A DNA stretch of 64,000 bases from Rhabdaerophilum calidifontis (lineage in GTDB: Bacteria; Pseudomonadota; Alphaproteobacteria; Rhizobiales; Beijerinckiaceae). Under the pieces are notes generated by a model. It ran no database searches and was not told the origin of the DNA. It worked only from the letters and a program-made list of their open reading frames with translations. Positions 35,700-45,574 of this stretch are shown here, in pieces; within the stretch, counting starts at the first letter, position 1, and each line of letters opens with the position of its first letter. The position numbers and the translations under genes are program-made. The DNA is taken from the NCBI RefSeq assembly GCF_008641065.1, contig NZ_VTRS01000006.1:1-64000 (forward strand). Reading direction: 5' to 3'.

Positions 35700-37505
35700 A
35701 TGGAGCATGGCCCGGGCCTCGGCCCCTTCCGCGACCTGATCATCTTCCTGGTGATTGCCGGGGTTATCGTCCCGGTCTTCCACCGCCTGCGCGTGAGCCC
35801 CGTCATCGGTTTCCTGCTTGGCGGCGTTTTCCTGGGCCCGCACGGGCTTGCGAGCCTGGCATCGCACTGGCCCTGGCTCGGTGCGCTCACTTTCGCGCAT
35901 ATCCGCGATTTCGCGCCGCTCGCCGAGCTTGGCGTCGTGGTGCTGCTGTTCACGATCGGGCTCGAACTTTCCTTCGAGCGGCTGATCCGGCTGCGCCGCT
36001 ACGTGTTCGGGCTCGGCTCTGCGCAACTCGTCGCCTCGGCGCTGGCGATCGGCGTCGGGGCCTGGCTGTTCGGCGTCTCGCGCGAGGCGTCGATCATCCT
36101 CGGGCTTGCGCTCGCCCTGTCCTCCACCGCGATCGTGCTGCCGGTCCTGGCCGCCGGGCGGCGGATCGCGCGGGTTTCCGGCCGCATGGCGTTCGCGGTC
36201 CTGATCCTGCAGGATCTGGCGGTTGCGCCCATCCTCATTGCGGTCGCGGCGCTGGCGGGGCTCGGCGGCGCGGCGGGGCAGGGGTTCCTCGTGGCGTTCC
36301 TGTGGGGCATCCTCGCCATTGCAGGGCTGGTTCTGGTTGGTCGGCTGGCGCTGCGGCCGCTGATGCGGCTGGTGGCGCTTTCGGGCAGCCAGGAATTGTT
36401 TCTCGCCGCCTGCCTGCTGGTGGCGCTCGGCGCCGCGCTGCTGGCGGCGGCGGCCGGGCAATCCATGGCGCTCGGCGCCTTCCTCGCCGGGCTTCTGCTG
36501 GCGGAGACCGAGTTCCGCCACGAGATCGAGGTCACGATCGAGCCGTTCAAGGGGCTGCTGCTCGGCCTGTTCTTCCTCACGGCTGGCGCGCAGCTTGATG
36601 TCGCGCTGCTGCTTGCGAACCCTGCCGTGGCCCTCGGTGTGACTCTGGCGCTGATCGTTGTGAAGGCCGCGCTGCTCTGGGGGCTGCTCGCGGCATTCGG
36701 CATTGCTTCCGCCGCCCGTGCCGAGATCGCGCTGGTGCTTGCGCCGGCCGGAGAATTCGCCTTCGTGATTCTCGGGGCCGGCATGGCGAGCGGTGTCGTG
36801 CCGCGCGAGACCGGCGCGCTGGCCGCGATCGCGGTGCTTCTGTCGATGTTCTTGATTCCGGGCCTGCACGCGCTCGGGTTGCGGCTCGGCGCTGCGCGGC
36901 TGCGCGCCGGCGTGGCGGCGGCACCGGCGGTGTTGCCGGAACCGGGTGCGGCGCCGGTGATCGTGGTCGGCTATGGCCGGGTCGGGCAGCTGGTCGCCGA
37001 CATGCTGGAACGGCACCGGGTGGCGGTGGTTGCGGTCGATTCCGACCCTGAACTGGTGGCGCGGTTGCGGGCGCGCGGGCTGAGCATCCATTTCGGCGAC
37101 GGCTCGCGCCCGGAGCTGTTACGCCGGCTCGGGGTGGGCGAGGCGCGGGCGCTGGTCGCGACCTCGGGGGATCCGGATTCGGTCGACCGCCTGGTGCGCG
37201 CCGCCCGCGCCGAACGGTCCGATCTCGTCATCATCGCCCGCTCGCGCGATCCGGAGCACGCGATGCAGCTCTACCGGCTCGGCGCCTCCGATGTCGTGCC
37301 GGAGACGATGGAGGCGAGCCTCCAGCTCGCCGAGGCGGTTCTGGTCGATATCGGCGTGCCGATGGGGCTTGTCATCGCCTCGGTGCACGAGAAGCGCGAC
37401 GAGTTCCGCGCCAATCTGCGCGAGGGGGTGGGGGTGGTGCGACCGAAGCGCACCCCCCGCCGCCCGGCGCCCCGGCGCGACAGCGCCGAGCCGGCCGAGG
37501 AATGA
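35700..37505 (+). CDS. Monovalent cation:proton antiporter-2 family protein, KefB-like with RCK domain
   Basis: CPA2 transporter of 601 residues. Residues 1-400 are some twelve helices with the Na_H_Exchanger signatures VSPVIGFLLGGVFLGPHGL, FTIGLELSFERL, LGLALALSSTAIVLPVL and FAVLILQDLAVAPILI (the Gln-Asp motif). Residues about 418-540 are a TrkA-N/RCK_N Rossmann domain (IVVGYGRVGQLVADMLE, VAVDSDPELVARLRARG). It resembles glutathione-gated KefB/KefC, but without KefF/KefG the gating is uncertain. It converges on the second chemoreceptor gene with six bases between stops. Confidence 0.92.
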   Translation: MEHGPGLGPFRDLIIFLVIAGVIVPVFHRLRVSPVIGFLLGGVFLGPHGLASLASHWPWLGALTFAHIRDFAPLAELGVVVLLFTIGLELSFERLIRLRRYVFGLGSAQLVASALAIGVGAWLFGVSREASIILGLALALSSTAIVLPVLAAGRRIARVSGRMAFAVLILQDLAVAPILIAVAALAGLGGAAGQGFLVAFLWGILAIAGLVLVGRLALRPLMRLVALSGSQELFLAACLLVALGAALLAAAAGQSMALGAFLAGLLLAETEFRHEIEVTIEPFKGLLLGLFFLTAGAQLDVALLLANPAVALGVTLALIVVKAALLWGLLAAFGIASAARAEIALVLAPAGEFAFVILGAGMASGVVPRETGALAAIAVLLSMFLIPGLHALGLRLGAARLRAGVAAAPAVLPEPGAAPVIVVGYGRVGQLVADMLERHRVAVVAVDSDPELVARLRARGLSIHFGDGSRPELLRRLGVGEARALVATSGDPDSVDRLVRAARAERSDLVIIARSRDPEHAMQLYRLGASDVVPETMEASLQLAEAVLVDIGVPMGLVIASVHEKRDEFRANLREGVGVVRPKRTPRRPAPRRDSAEPAEE

Positions 37506-37511
37506 CCGCGA

Positions 37512-39752
37512 TCAGGCCGCGAGCTGGGCCAGGAAGGCGCTGACCTCGCCCTTGAGCGTCTCGACCTCGCCGAGCAGCCCATCCGCCTGTTCGAGCATGG
37601 CGGCGGCGGCGTCTCCGGTCAGGCGTGTTGTGGTGGACACCTCGGTGATCGCCGTCGCGACTTCGGCGGTGCCGGCGGCGGTCAGCTGCGTATTCCGCGC
37701 GATCTCTCCCGTGACTGCGCGCTGCTGCTCCATGGCGGCGGCGATCCCGTTCGTCGCCGCGGCGATGCGGGCGATGGTCTCAGCAACCGTGTCGATGGCG
37801 GAGACGGCGATCTGGGTCGTGCCCTGGATCTCGTTGATCTGCGCGACCACTTCCTCGGCGGCGCGCGCGGTCTGGCTCGCGAGCGTTTTGACCTCGTTCG
37901 CGACGACCGCGAAGCCCTTGCCCGCCTCGCCGGCGCGGGCGGCCTCGATCGTGGCATTGAGCGCGAGCAGGTTGGTCTGGCTCGCGATCGAGCCGATCAC
38001 CTGGACGATGGTGCCGATCCGCTCGGAATTGCTTGCGAGCTGGCCGATCACTCCGACGACACGCTGCGATTCCTGCGTCGCCGTCGCGCTGGTCGCCGCC
38101 GATTCGTCGATCCGGTGGCGGATTTCCTCGATCGAAGTCAGCATCTCTTCCGCGGCGGCGGCGACGGACGTGACCGAGGTGGCGCTTTCCTCGGAGGTGC
38201 GCGCCACGGCCTCGGCCTGCCCCTGGGCTGCGGCGGCGCTGTCGCGCATCATTGCGGCGCGGGCGCGCAGATCCGACGAGGCCCGCTCGACCCCGGCCGC
38301 CACCGCCATCACCGCCGCCTCGAAGCGGTTGGCGAGCGCCAGGCGATCCGAGACGTTCTCCCAGGCGACCATGGCACCGAGGGCTGCGCCGTCCGGGGCA
38401 TGGATTTCGGCAAGCGTGAGCATGAAGGCGGTATCGCCGATGTGGATGGGGCGGCGTAGCCCGTCTGCGGGCAGGGTGTCCAGCACCGCCCGATCGATGC
38501 CGGCCGCCGCGAGCACATCCGTCGCGGCGCGCCCGGCCAGCGCATCGGCCGCGGCGGGCAGGGCATTCTCGACCGGCCGCAGCGCCGCGACCAGCGCGGG
38601 ATTGAGATAGCCGATCGTCCAGCCGGCGGCCCGGTCCAGGATCATGACCCCGGTCGGCATTCCGGCGACGGTCTGGCGCAGGCGGAAGGAATCGACAACC
38701 TCGCCCTGAAGTTGGCCGAAGGCGCGCGCCATGTCGCCGATCTCGTCGCCGCGTTGCGCATAGGCGGCGAGCGAGACTTCGCGCCCCGCCGCAAGCCCGT
38801 CGAGCGCCTGCGCGGTGCGCAGGATCGGCCGCGCGAACAGCGCGCCGAGCGCGAAGCCCATAAGCGCGATGACCGGCAGGGCCAGCAGGCCGTAGCGCAG
38901 CATGGAGGTAGAAAATTCGGCCACGCGCGCGGCATAGGGTGCGCCATCGACCAGCACCGCCACGACCAGCCCCTCGCCGGCCGCCGAGGGGAAATGCCGC
39001 AATTGCGCGGCATAGGACGCCTCGCCGATCCGCAGCGCGCCATCCGCCTGCATGCCGTTGACCGCGCGGGCATAGAAATCCGGGTCAATCGTCAGATCCT
39101 TGGCGGCGTCGAGCGTCGCACTGGTCAGTTTGCCCTTGTAGAACATCAGGATTTCGGCGCCGGTCTTGGCCTTGATCTCGGCGCCGGTCGCCGCGCTGGC
39201 GCGCGCGCCGATTCCCAGCGTGCCGATCACGCCGCGGCCCGTCGCCACGGGAACCACCGCGCCGAGCGCAGCCTGGCCGGTCGTCGGGGATATTTCGAGC
39301 CCGGACCAGGCCTTGCCGTTCACGGCGCTTCCGACACCCTTGACCTTGCTCTTGTCGTCGCCCTTCACCTTCGGATTGTGCCCGCGCGCCAGGATGATGC
39401 CGGCGGCGTTGGAGATTTCCAGGGTCGAGATCGCGGCGTCGGCCTTGCGCAGGCTTTCGAACGCCATCTGCGTCGCGTTGATGCGCTCGTTGTCATCGCC
39501 GCGCTCGACGATGCGGGCGAATTCGGGATCCCGCGCGATGAGCCCGGCATAGACGAGGATGCGATCGCGGATCGTGTCGAACGCCTGCGCCGCCTGCGCG
39601 CCGGCCGCCTGTGTCGCCACCAGCTGTTCCGCGCGGATCGTCTGCTCGACGACGATTTTCGAGAGGGTAGCGGCGCCGGCGAACCCGGCCGCGAAAATGA
39701 GGGTCGCCGCGGCTGCATACTGCACCCGCAGGCTTCTGAAACGAAAGATCAC
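37512..39752 (-). CDS. Methyl-accepting chemotaxis protein with double-Cache sensor and PAS domain
   Basis: Chemoreceptor of 746 residues. An N-terminal helix is followed by a periplasmic double-Cache sensor (about residues 30-285; [41 protein letters not shown]). Helix 2 is near 290-312, then HAMP, then a PAS-like segment ([20 protein letters not shown]) near 365-480. The signalling tip is [38 protein letters not shown] use the GTG at 39752, which has GGGAG eight bases upstream, over the TTG at 39767. The PAS insert between HAMP and the signalling domain suggests a second, cytoplasmic input. Confidence 0.9.
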   Translation of the reverse strand: MIFRFRSLRVQYAAAATLIFAAGFAGAATLSKIVVEQTIRAEQLVATQAAGAQAAQAFDTIRDRILVYAGLIARDPEFARIVERGDDNERINATQMAFESLRKADAAISTLEISNAAGIILARGHNPKVKGDDKSKVKGVGSAVNGKAWSGLEISPTTGQAALGAVVPVATGRGVIGTLGIGARASAATGAEIKAKTGAEILMFYKGKLTSATLDAAKDLTIDPDFYARAVNGMQADGALRIGEASYAAQLRHFPSAAGEGLVVAVLVDGAPYAARVAEFSTSMLRYGLLALPVIALMGFALGALFARPILRTAQALDGLAAGREVSLAAYAQRGDEIGDMARAFGQLQGEVVDSFRLRQTVAGMPTGVMILDRAAGWTIGYLNPALVAALRPVENALPAAADALAGRAATDVLAAAGIDRAVLDTLPADGLRRPIHIGDTAFMLTLAEIHAPDGAALGAMVAWENVSDRLALANRFEAAVMAVAAGVERASSDLRARAAMMRDSAAAAQGQAEAVARTSEESATSVTSVAAAAEEMLTSIEEIRHRIDESAATSATATQESQRVVGVIGQLASNSERIGTIVQVIGSIASQTNLLALNATIEAARAGEAGKGFAVVANEVKTLASQTARAAEEVVAQINEIQGTTQIAVSAIDTVAETIARIAAATNGIAAAMEQQRAVTGEIARNTQLTAAGTAEVATAITEVSTTTRLTGDAAAAMLEQADGLLGEVETLKGEVSAFLAQLAA

Positions 39753-39915
39753 GAATGCATCTCCCAACAGGCAAACGCGGCATTCCTTGCACGCTCAAGG
39801 AGAAATTCTCTGCCGCGAATATGAAGGATTGCCTAAACTTGAAGCAATTCCCGTCATGAACCGGTGATGCCGGCGCCATTCCGCAGGAGGGTGCGGATTG
39901 CCGCGCAAGCTTCAA

Positions 39916-41253
39916 TCAGGGCATGCGCAGTCCCGCCGGCGCGGCGCCGCCCAGCGCCCAATCCACCAGCTCGATCGTGTGGATTACCGGCACCGCTTCG
40001 CCGCGCTCGGAAAGGCCGAGCCCGATCTGGCTGATGCAGCCGAGATTGCCGGTCGCGACCGCGTCCGGGCGCGTCCGGACGATGTTCCCGGCCTTGCGCT
40101 GGCGCAGGCGGCCGGAAATCTCCGGCTGGAGCATGTTGTAGGTGCCGGCCGAGCCGCAGCAGATATGCCCCTCCGGCACGTCCTTCACCCGGAAGCCGAG
40201 CGCGCGGAGGATGGCCTTGGGCGGCTCGGTGATCTTCTGCCCGTGCTGCATCGAGCAGGCGGAATGATAGGCGATGGTCAGCCCGGTCTCGCGGGCAGGC
40301 GCGAGATCGAGCGTCGCGAGATATTCGGTGATGTCCTTGGCCAGCGCCGAAACCCGCGCCGCCTTGGCGGCGTAGGCCGGATCATTGCGGAACATGAAGC
40401 CGTAATCCTTGATCGTGGTGCCGCAGCCGGAGGCCGTGATCAGGATGGCGTCGAGGCTGGCGCCCTCGCGCTCGGCGGCCTCGATCTCCGCCATCCAGGC
40501 GTCGATCAGCCGCGCCGCCTGACGGTGGCTTGTCTCCTCGTGGCCCATATGGTGCACCAGCGCGCCGCAGCAGCCCGCGCCCTCCGGCAGCACGACCTCG
40601 ATTCCGAGCCGGTTGAGCACGCGGATCGTCGCCTCGTTGATCTGCGGCGCCAGAACGGGCTGGGCGCAGCCCGAGAGCAGCGCCACTCGCGCCCGGCGCG
40701 GGCCCCGGGCCGGGAAGCGCCCCGGCCCCTCCATCGCCGAGCGGGTGGGGATTCTGGCCGGCGCCAGCGCCAGCATCGCGCCGAGCTGGGCGCCGATCAC
40801 CGGCAGCCTTTCCACCACGCCGCGGAAGGGCCGCGCCAGAACGCTGGCGAAGATCGCGAGCCGGAAGCGGTTGGGATAAGGCAGGAGATTGGCGAGCAGG
40901 CCGCGCATCAGCCGCTGGTGCCAGGGGCGGCGGTAGCTGCGTTCGATATGGGCGCGGGCATGGTCGACAAGATGCATGTAATGCACGCCGGAGGGGCATG
41001 TCGTCATGCAGGAGAGGCAGGAGAGGCAGCGGTCGATATGCTGCACGACCTCGGCATTGGCCGGCTCGCCCGCCTCGAACATCTTCTTGATCAGGTAGAT
41101 GCGCCCGCGCGGGCTGTCGAGCTCGTCACCGAGTTCGAGATAGGTCGGGCAGGTGGCGGTGCAGAAGCCGCAATGCACGCAGGTGCGCAGGATCTTCTCC
41201 GAGGCGGCCATGGCCGGATCGGCGAGCGCGGCGAGGGAAAAACTGGTCTGCAT
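39916..41253 (-). CDS. glcF: Glycolate oxidase iron-sulfur subunit
   Basis: Electron-transfer subunit of the membrane-associated GlcDEF glycolate oxidase, 445 residues. Two [4Fe-4S] motifs, CVHCGFCTATCP and CLSCLSCMTTCP, are followed by two CCG (heterodisulfide-reductase-like) domains with GAGCCGALVHHMG and GHICCGSAGTYNMLQPE. It starts six bases after the glcE stop and is the last gene of glcDEF. Glycolate made by Rubisco oxygenase or DNA repair is oxidised to glyoxylate. Confidence 0.96.
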   Translation of the reverse strand: MQTSFSLAALADPAMAASEKILRTCVHCGFCTATCPTYLELGDELDSPRGRIYLIKKMFEAGEPANAEVVQHIDRCLSCLSCMTTCPSGVHYMHLVDHARAHIERSYRRPWHQRLMRGLLANLLPYPNRFRLAIFASVLARPFRGVVERLPVIGAQLGAMLALAPARIPTRSAMEGPGRFPARGPRRARVALLSGCAQPVLAPQINEATIRVLNRLGIEVVLPEGAGCCGALVHHMGHEETSHRQAARLIDAWMAEIEAAEREGASLDAILITASGCGTTIKDYGFMFRNDPAYAAKAARVSALAKDITEYLATLDLAPARETGLTIAYHSACSMQHGQKITEPPKAILRALGFRVKDVPEGHICCGSAGTYNMLQPEISGRLRQRKAGNIVRTRPDAVATGNLGCISQIGLGLSERGEAVPVIHTIELVDWALGGAAPAGLRMP

Positions 41254-41259
41254 CGAATC

Positions 41260-42453
41260 TCACGCCCCCGCATGCATCAGGCCGGGATTGAGGAGCCCGG
41301 CCGGGTCGACGGCCGCCCGGATCCGGGCCGTGATCGCGGCGACCGGCGCCGGTCCCGGCTCGAACACGGACACCGCGGCGCGCACCGGTTCCGGCGCGCG
41401 GATCAGCGTTGCATGGCCGTGCGCGGCCCTCGCGGCGGCGCGGATCACGCCCGCACCTGCATCCCCATCCGCCGCCGTCGCGAGCCAGACAAGCCCGCCG
41501 CCCCAATCGTAATAGGCCCGCGCATCCCGCCTTGCGCGGATGGCGGCCACCGCCGCCGCCGCCTCGGAGGGTTTCAGCGAAAGCCGCCACAGCGCCGCCT
41601 CGCGCGGCTCCGCGAGGGGCAGGCCATCGCGGATCGCGGCCCAGAGCGCCCGGCCGGCCGCGTTGTCGAGCCGTTCGAGCCGGCCATGGGGCGCAAGCAG
41701 CCGGGCAAGCTCGCCCGCGCGATAATCGACCGAGAAGCCGAATCCCTCGATCCGCAGCAATGTCCGCGCCGTCTCTCCCGCAAGCCCCGCCGCCAGATGC
41801 GCCGCCCCGGTGATCTCGAAGGGCGAAGCGAGGGCGGCGCTCATCGCGGCCTGCGCCGCCGGATCGTCGAGCCCGTCAAGCGCCAGCGTCGCGATCGTTT
41901 CCGGCTTCGGCACCACCTTGAACGTGACCTCGGTGAGAATGCCGAGCGTGCCCCAGGCTCCGGCCTGGAGCTTCACCAGATCGAGCCCGGTGACATTCTT
42001 CATCACCCGCCCGCCGGATTTGACGATCTCGCCGCGCCCGTTGACGAAGCGGAGGCCGATCAGGCTGTCGCGCGCCGCGCCGCCCCAGATCCGGCGCGGG
42101 CCGGAAATGTTGCCGGCCGCGATGGCGCCGATGCTGGGCGTGCCCTGCGAGCCGAACAGCGCGCGGAAATCCGCCGGCTCGAAGGCCAGCATCTGCCCCT
42201 TGGCGTCGAGCGCCGCCTCGATCGCGGCGAGCGGCGTTCCTGCCTTCGCTGCGATGACCATCTCCGCCGGCTCGTGAAGGGTGATGCCGGCGAGGCGATC
42301 GAGGATGAGGCGCCGCGCCGCCTGGACCGGCCGGCCGAGCGCGGCGCGGGTGCCGCCGCCGATGATCCGCAGCGGTTCTCCGGCCTCGAATGCCACGCGC
42401 ACGGCCGCGGCGACGGCCTCCTCGCTCTCGGGATGCGTGTCCGTGGCCATCAT
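41260..42453 (-). CDS. glcE: Glycolate oxidase FAD-binding subunit
   Basis: Second flavin-binding (FAD_binding_4) subunit, 397 residues, shorter than GlcD as usual. Motifs are EPLRIIGGGTRAALGRPV, GTPSIGAIAAGNISGPRRIWGGAARDSLIG and GRVMKNVTGLDLVKLQAGAWGTLGILTEV. It begins with ATG overlapping the glcD stop (ATGATG), so it is coupled to glcD. The C-terminus ends in AAVDPAGLLNPGLMHAG, the typical tail of the family. Confidence 0.95.
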   Translation of the reverse strand: MMATDTHPESEEAVAAAVRVAFEAGEPLRIIGGGTRAALGRPVQAARRLILDRLAGITLHEPAEMVIAAKAGTPLAAIEAALDAKGQMLAFEPADFRALFGSQGTPSIGAIAAGNISGPRRIWGGAARDSLIGLRFVNGRGEIVKSGGRVMKNVTGLDLVKLQAGAWGTLGILTEVTFKVVPKPETIATLALDGLDDPAAQAAMSAALASPFEITGAAHLAAGLAGETARTLLRIEGFGFSVDYRAGELARLLAPHGRLERLDNAAGRALWAAIRDGLPLAEPREAALWRLSLKPSEAAAAVAAIRARRDARAYYDWGGGLVWLATAADGDAGAGVIRAAARAAHGHATLIRAPEPVRAAVSVFEPGPAPVAAITARIRAAVDPAGLLNPGLMHAGA

Positions 42454-43883
42454 GCCGCCCTGCGATCGAGCGGGAAGACCTTGGCCGGGTTCATGAGCCA
42501 GCCGGGATCGAAAGCGGCGCGGATCCGCTGCTGCTGGGCGAGATCGATGTCGGTGAACTGGCGCCGCATCAGGTCGCGCTTCTCGATCCCGACGCCGTGC
42601 TCGCCGGTGAGGCAGCCGCCGACCTCGACGCAGAGGGTGAGGATCTCGTTGCCGGCCTCCTCGGCCTTCCGCGCCTCGTCGGGATCGTTGATGTTGTAGA
42701 GGATCAGCGGATGCAGATTGCCGTCGCCCGCATGGAAGACATTGGCGACGCGCAGGCCCTTCGCCTTCACGATCTCGTCGATCCGGCGCAGCACCAGCGG
42801 CAATTGCCCGGTGGGGATCGTGCCATCCATGCAGATATAATCGGCGATGCGGCCGGTGGCGCCGAAGGCGCTCTTCCGCCCCTTCCAGATCGCCGCGGTC
42901 TCCATCGCCGATTTCGATTCCTTGACGACCTTCACGCCATGGGCCCTGGCGATCGTGACGATGCGCGCGAGCGTCGCCTCCATCTCGGATTCCGACCCCT
43001 CGACCTCGATGATCAAGAGCGCCTCGACATCGAGCGGGTAGCCGGCCTTCGCGAAAGCCTCGCAGATCTCGATGGCCGGCTTGTCCATGAATTCCATCGC
43101 CACCGGCACGATGCCGGCGGCGATGATCGCCGCCACCGCCGCGCCGGCCTGTTCGCTGGTCTCGAACCCGAACAGCACGGGCCGCGCGCCCTCGGCGGCG
43201 CGCAGGATGCGGATCGTCGCCTCGGTGATGATGCCGAGCTGCCCTTCCGAGCCGCAGACGAGGCCGAGCAGGTCGTAGCCCGGCGCGTCGAGCGCCGGTC
43301 CGCCGATCTCGATCACGCTTCCGTCGATCGTCACCAAGGTCACGCCGAGGATGTTGTTGGTGGTGACGCCGTATTTCAGGCAATGCGCGCCGCCGGAATT
43401 CATCGCAATATTGCCGGCAATGGTGCAGGCGAGCTGGCTTGACGGGTCCGGCGCATAGAAGAACCCTTCCGCCGAGACCGCATTCGTCACCGCGAGATTG
43501 GTGACGCCCGCCTCGACGCGCACGAGGCGGTTGGCGTAGTCGATCTCCAGGATGCGGTTCATCTTCGAGACGCCGATCACCACCGCGTCCTCCTGGGGGA
43601 TCGCGCCGCCGCAGAGCGAGGTGCCGGCGCCGCGCGGCACCACCGGCACGCCTTCGGCATGGCAATAGGCGAGAACCGCCGCCACTTCCGCCGTGGTCCG
43701 GGGCAGCACCACCGCCAGCGGCATGCGCCGATAGGCTGTGAAGGCATCGGTCTCGAAGGCGCGGCGCTCGTCGTCGCTGGTGATCAGGCATTCCGGCGCC
43801 ACCAGCCGCGCCAGCCCGGCAAGGATCAGGTCTCGGCGGCCGAGGATGCCGGCATCGGGTGCCGGGAAGGCGATCGCGGTCAT
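42450..43883 (-). CDS. glcD: Glycolate oxidase subunit GlcD
   Basis: Catalytic FAD-linked 2-hydroxy-acid oxidase subunit, 477 residues. FAD_binding_4 motifs are PVVPRGAGTSLCGGAIPQED and CTIAGNIAMNSGGAHCLKYGVTTNNILG; the FAD-oxidase C-terminal domain has HAGDGNLHPLILY and GGCLTGEHGVGIEKRDLM. The start is ATG 43883, giving the usual N-terminus; longer readings are not family-like. It is first in glcDEF and divergent from a LysR-type gene across 139 bp, which may control it. Confidence 0.96.
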   Translation of the reverse strand: MTAIAFPAPDAGILGRRDLILAGLARLVAPECLITSDDERRAFETDAFTAYRRMPLAVVLPRTTAEVAAVLAYCHAEGVPVVPRGAGTSLCGGAIPQEDAVVIGVSKMNRILEIDYANRLVRVEAGVTNLAVTNAVSAEGFFYAPDPSSQLACTIAGNIAMNSGGAHCLKYGVTTNNILGVTLVTIDGSVIEIGGPALDAPGYDLLGLVCGSEGQLGIITEATIRILRAAEGARPVLFGFETSEQAGAAVAAIIAAGIVPVAMEFMDKPAIEICEAFAKAGYPLDVEALLIIEVEGSESEMEATLARIVTIARAHGVKVVKESKSAMETAAIWKGRKSAFGATGRIADYICMDGTIPTGQLPLVLRRIDEIVKAKGLRVANVFHAGDGNLHPLILYNINDPDEARKAEEAGNEILTLCVEVGGCLTGEHGVGIEKRDLMRRQFTDIDLAQQQRIRAAFDPGWLMNPAKVFPLDRRAA

Positions 43884-43927
43884 GGCAGGCGTTTCCCGTG
43901 ACGTTTTTGTCTGCTTGCGTCTCTTAT

Positions 43928-43997
43928 GCCAAATCGCGCGCGCTTTGACGATTGATCCACCGCAGCGGTTCTTGCATGGCATCTGTTCCGATTTGGA
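43928..43997. promoter_or_regulatory. Divergent glcD / LysR control region with a split inverted repeat
   Basis: GCCAAATCG (43928-43936) and CGATTTGGA (43989-43997) form an 8-of-9 inverted repeat across 52 bp in the 139-bp divergent gap. Spaced dyads of this kind are compatible with a LysR tetramer bending DNA; the assignment is tentative. Confidence 0.35.
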
Positions 43998-44022
43998 ATG
44001 GATATGCTAGCATTCGTGCTTG

Positions 44023-44937
44023 ATGGACAGGTTCGGCGATCTCGACGTCTTCGCGCGTGTGGCCGGAACCGGCTCGATGTCGCGCGCGGCGCGCGAACTC
44101 GGCCTCTCGCCGCCGGTGATCTCGAAGCGGATCAAGCGGCTTGAGGAGCGTCTCGGCACCCGGCTGCTCCAGCGCACGACGCGCCAGATCGCATTGACGG
44201 AGGCCGGGCGCGGCTTCCATGAGCGCGTGCTGGCGATCCTGGCCTCGGTCGAGGAGGCGGAGGATTGGGTTTCCCAGCGCGCGGCCCTGCCGCGCGGGCC
44301 GTTGCGTGTTTCGGCACCGACGACCTTCGGCCGGCTGCATGTCGCGCCGCATCTCGTGCGCTTTCTGGAACGCTACCCCGAGATCGCGCTCGATCTCTCG
44401 CTCTCGGACGATTTCGTCGATGTGATCGGCGGCGAATTCGATGTCGCGATCCGTATCGCGGATCTCGCCGATACGAGCCTCGTCGCGCGCCGGCTCGCGC
44501 CGAATCATCGCGTGCTCTGCGCTGCGCCGGCCTATCTCGCGCGCAACCCGGCGCCGGCGACGATCGCCGATCTCGCCCGGCACCGGCTGCTGGTTCACAA
44601 CGCCGATCACTGGCGCCTCGAAGGGCCCGAGGGGCCGCTTGCGGTGCCGGTCCGCAGCGTCATCGCCACCAATTCCAGCGAAGTGATCCGCGAGGCGGTG
44701 ATCGCCGGGCTCGGCATCGCATTGCGCTCGACCTGGGATGTCGGGCCGGAACTGCGCTCGGGCGCGCTCACCGTCGTGCTGCCGCGCTATCGCGCCCCGC
44801 GCCGCGTCGCGATCCATGCGGTCTATCCCTCGCGTCGCCACCTGCCGCAGCGCACGCGGGTGTTCATCGATTTCCTGACAGAGCTTTACAGCCCCGTGCC
44901 GAGCTGGGACCGGGGGCTCGCGCTGCCCGCGGGCTGA
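44023..44937 (+). CDS. LysR-family transcriptional regulator
   Basis: DNA-binding regulator of 304 residues. The winged helix-turn-helix is at the N-terminus (FARVAGTGSMSRAARELGLSPPVISKRIKRLEERLG), followed by a LysR_substrate domain from about residue 88 (RGPLRVSAPTTFGRLHVAPHL). It resembles the CrgA/DsdC-like subgroup. The ATG at 44023 directly follows a possible TTG at 44020. Its position head to head with glcD makes it the likely regulator of glycolate oxidation, with the inducer unknown. Confidence 0.9.
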   Translation: MDRFGDLDVFARVAGTGSMSRAARELGLSPPVISKRIKRLEERLGTRLLQRTTRQIALTEAGRGFHERVLAILASVEEAEDWVSQRAALPRGPLRVSAPTTFGRLHVAPHLVRFLERYPEIALDLSLSDDFVDVIGGEFDVAIRIADLADTSLVARRLAPNHRVLCAAPAYLARNPAPATIADLARHRLLVHNADHWRLEGPEGPLAVPVRSVIATNSSEVIREAVIAGLGIALRSTWDVGPELRSGALTVVLPRYRAPRRVAIHAVYPSRRHLPQRTRVFIDFLTELYSPVPSWDRGLALPAG

Positions 44938-45025
44938 GGCCGCAAGCCGGCTCTGCGACATCGGCGTTCTTGCGCGCGGACACTGATTCCGTTAGAGGCT
45001 GGAATTGTTCAAGAAAGGGAACGCA

Positions 45026-45409
45026 ATGCTTCGCTTTTCGATTGCTGCCGCCACGATCGCCCTCGCCGCCGCCGCCCAGGCACAGGATGCCGAAGCCGGC
45101 AAAGCGGTATTCGGCCAGTGCCGCGCCTGCCATCAGGTCGGCGAGACGGCGAAGAACGGCGTCGGCCCGCTCCTGAACGGGATCATCGGCCGCAAGGCCG
45201 GCACGGTCGAGGGCTACAATTATTCCGAGGCCAACAAGAATTCCGGCAAGACCTGGGATGAGGCAACCTTCCTCGCCTATATCAAGGATCCGCGCGGCTT
45301 CATGCCCGGCAACAAGATGGCCTATGCCGGCCTGAAAGACGAGAAGCGTGCCGCCGACCTTCTCGCCTATCTCAAGACCTTCGGGCCGGATGGCAAGCCG
45401 AAGCAGTGA
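45026..45409 (+). CDS. Cytochrome c2-type class I cytochrome c
   Basis: Small periplasmic electron carrier of 127 residues. A Sec signal (LRFSIAAATIALAAAAQAQ) is followed by the mature protein DAEAGKAVFGQCRACHQVGE. Heme attachment is Cys32-x2-Cys35-His36 and the sixth ligand is Met98 in PGNKMAYAG. AAAGGGA lies five bases upstream of the ATG. Likely roles are electron transfer from bc1 to cytochrome oxidase or a reaction centre. It has its own transcription unit, just downstream of the LysR gene. Confidence 0.94.
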   Translation: MLRFSIAAATIALAAAAQAQDAEAGKAVFGQCRACHQVGETAKNGVGPLLNGIIGRKAGTVEGYNYSEANKNSGKTWDEATFLAYIKDPRGFMPGNKMAYAGLKDEKRAADLLAYLKTFGPDGKPKQ

Positions 45410-45574
45410 TCCGGCGCGCTTCGGACATTCCCGGCGGGGGCTCCTGACGCAGGAGACCCCGCTCCCTGCCTCTGATCTGCAAGATGGCCCGTGCGGGGCA
45501 GGGCAACCGCCCTTGACGTCGCCTCGGCACACGCGCTTCATGCCCGATGCGAAAGATCGGGCGGGAGAACGGCC

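Noticed and set aside
34068-37091. Open minus-strand frame of 1007 codons opposite the two antiporters
   Set aside because: Composition dominated by Arg/Gln/Glu/Asp/His, no domain; the plus-strand proteins have clear transporter motifs and helices.
39880-39897. Hairpin TCCGCA-GGAGGG-TGCGGA after glcF considered as a terminator
   Set aside because: Six-bp stem with no U-run in the direction of glcDEF transcription.
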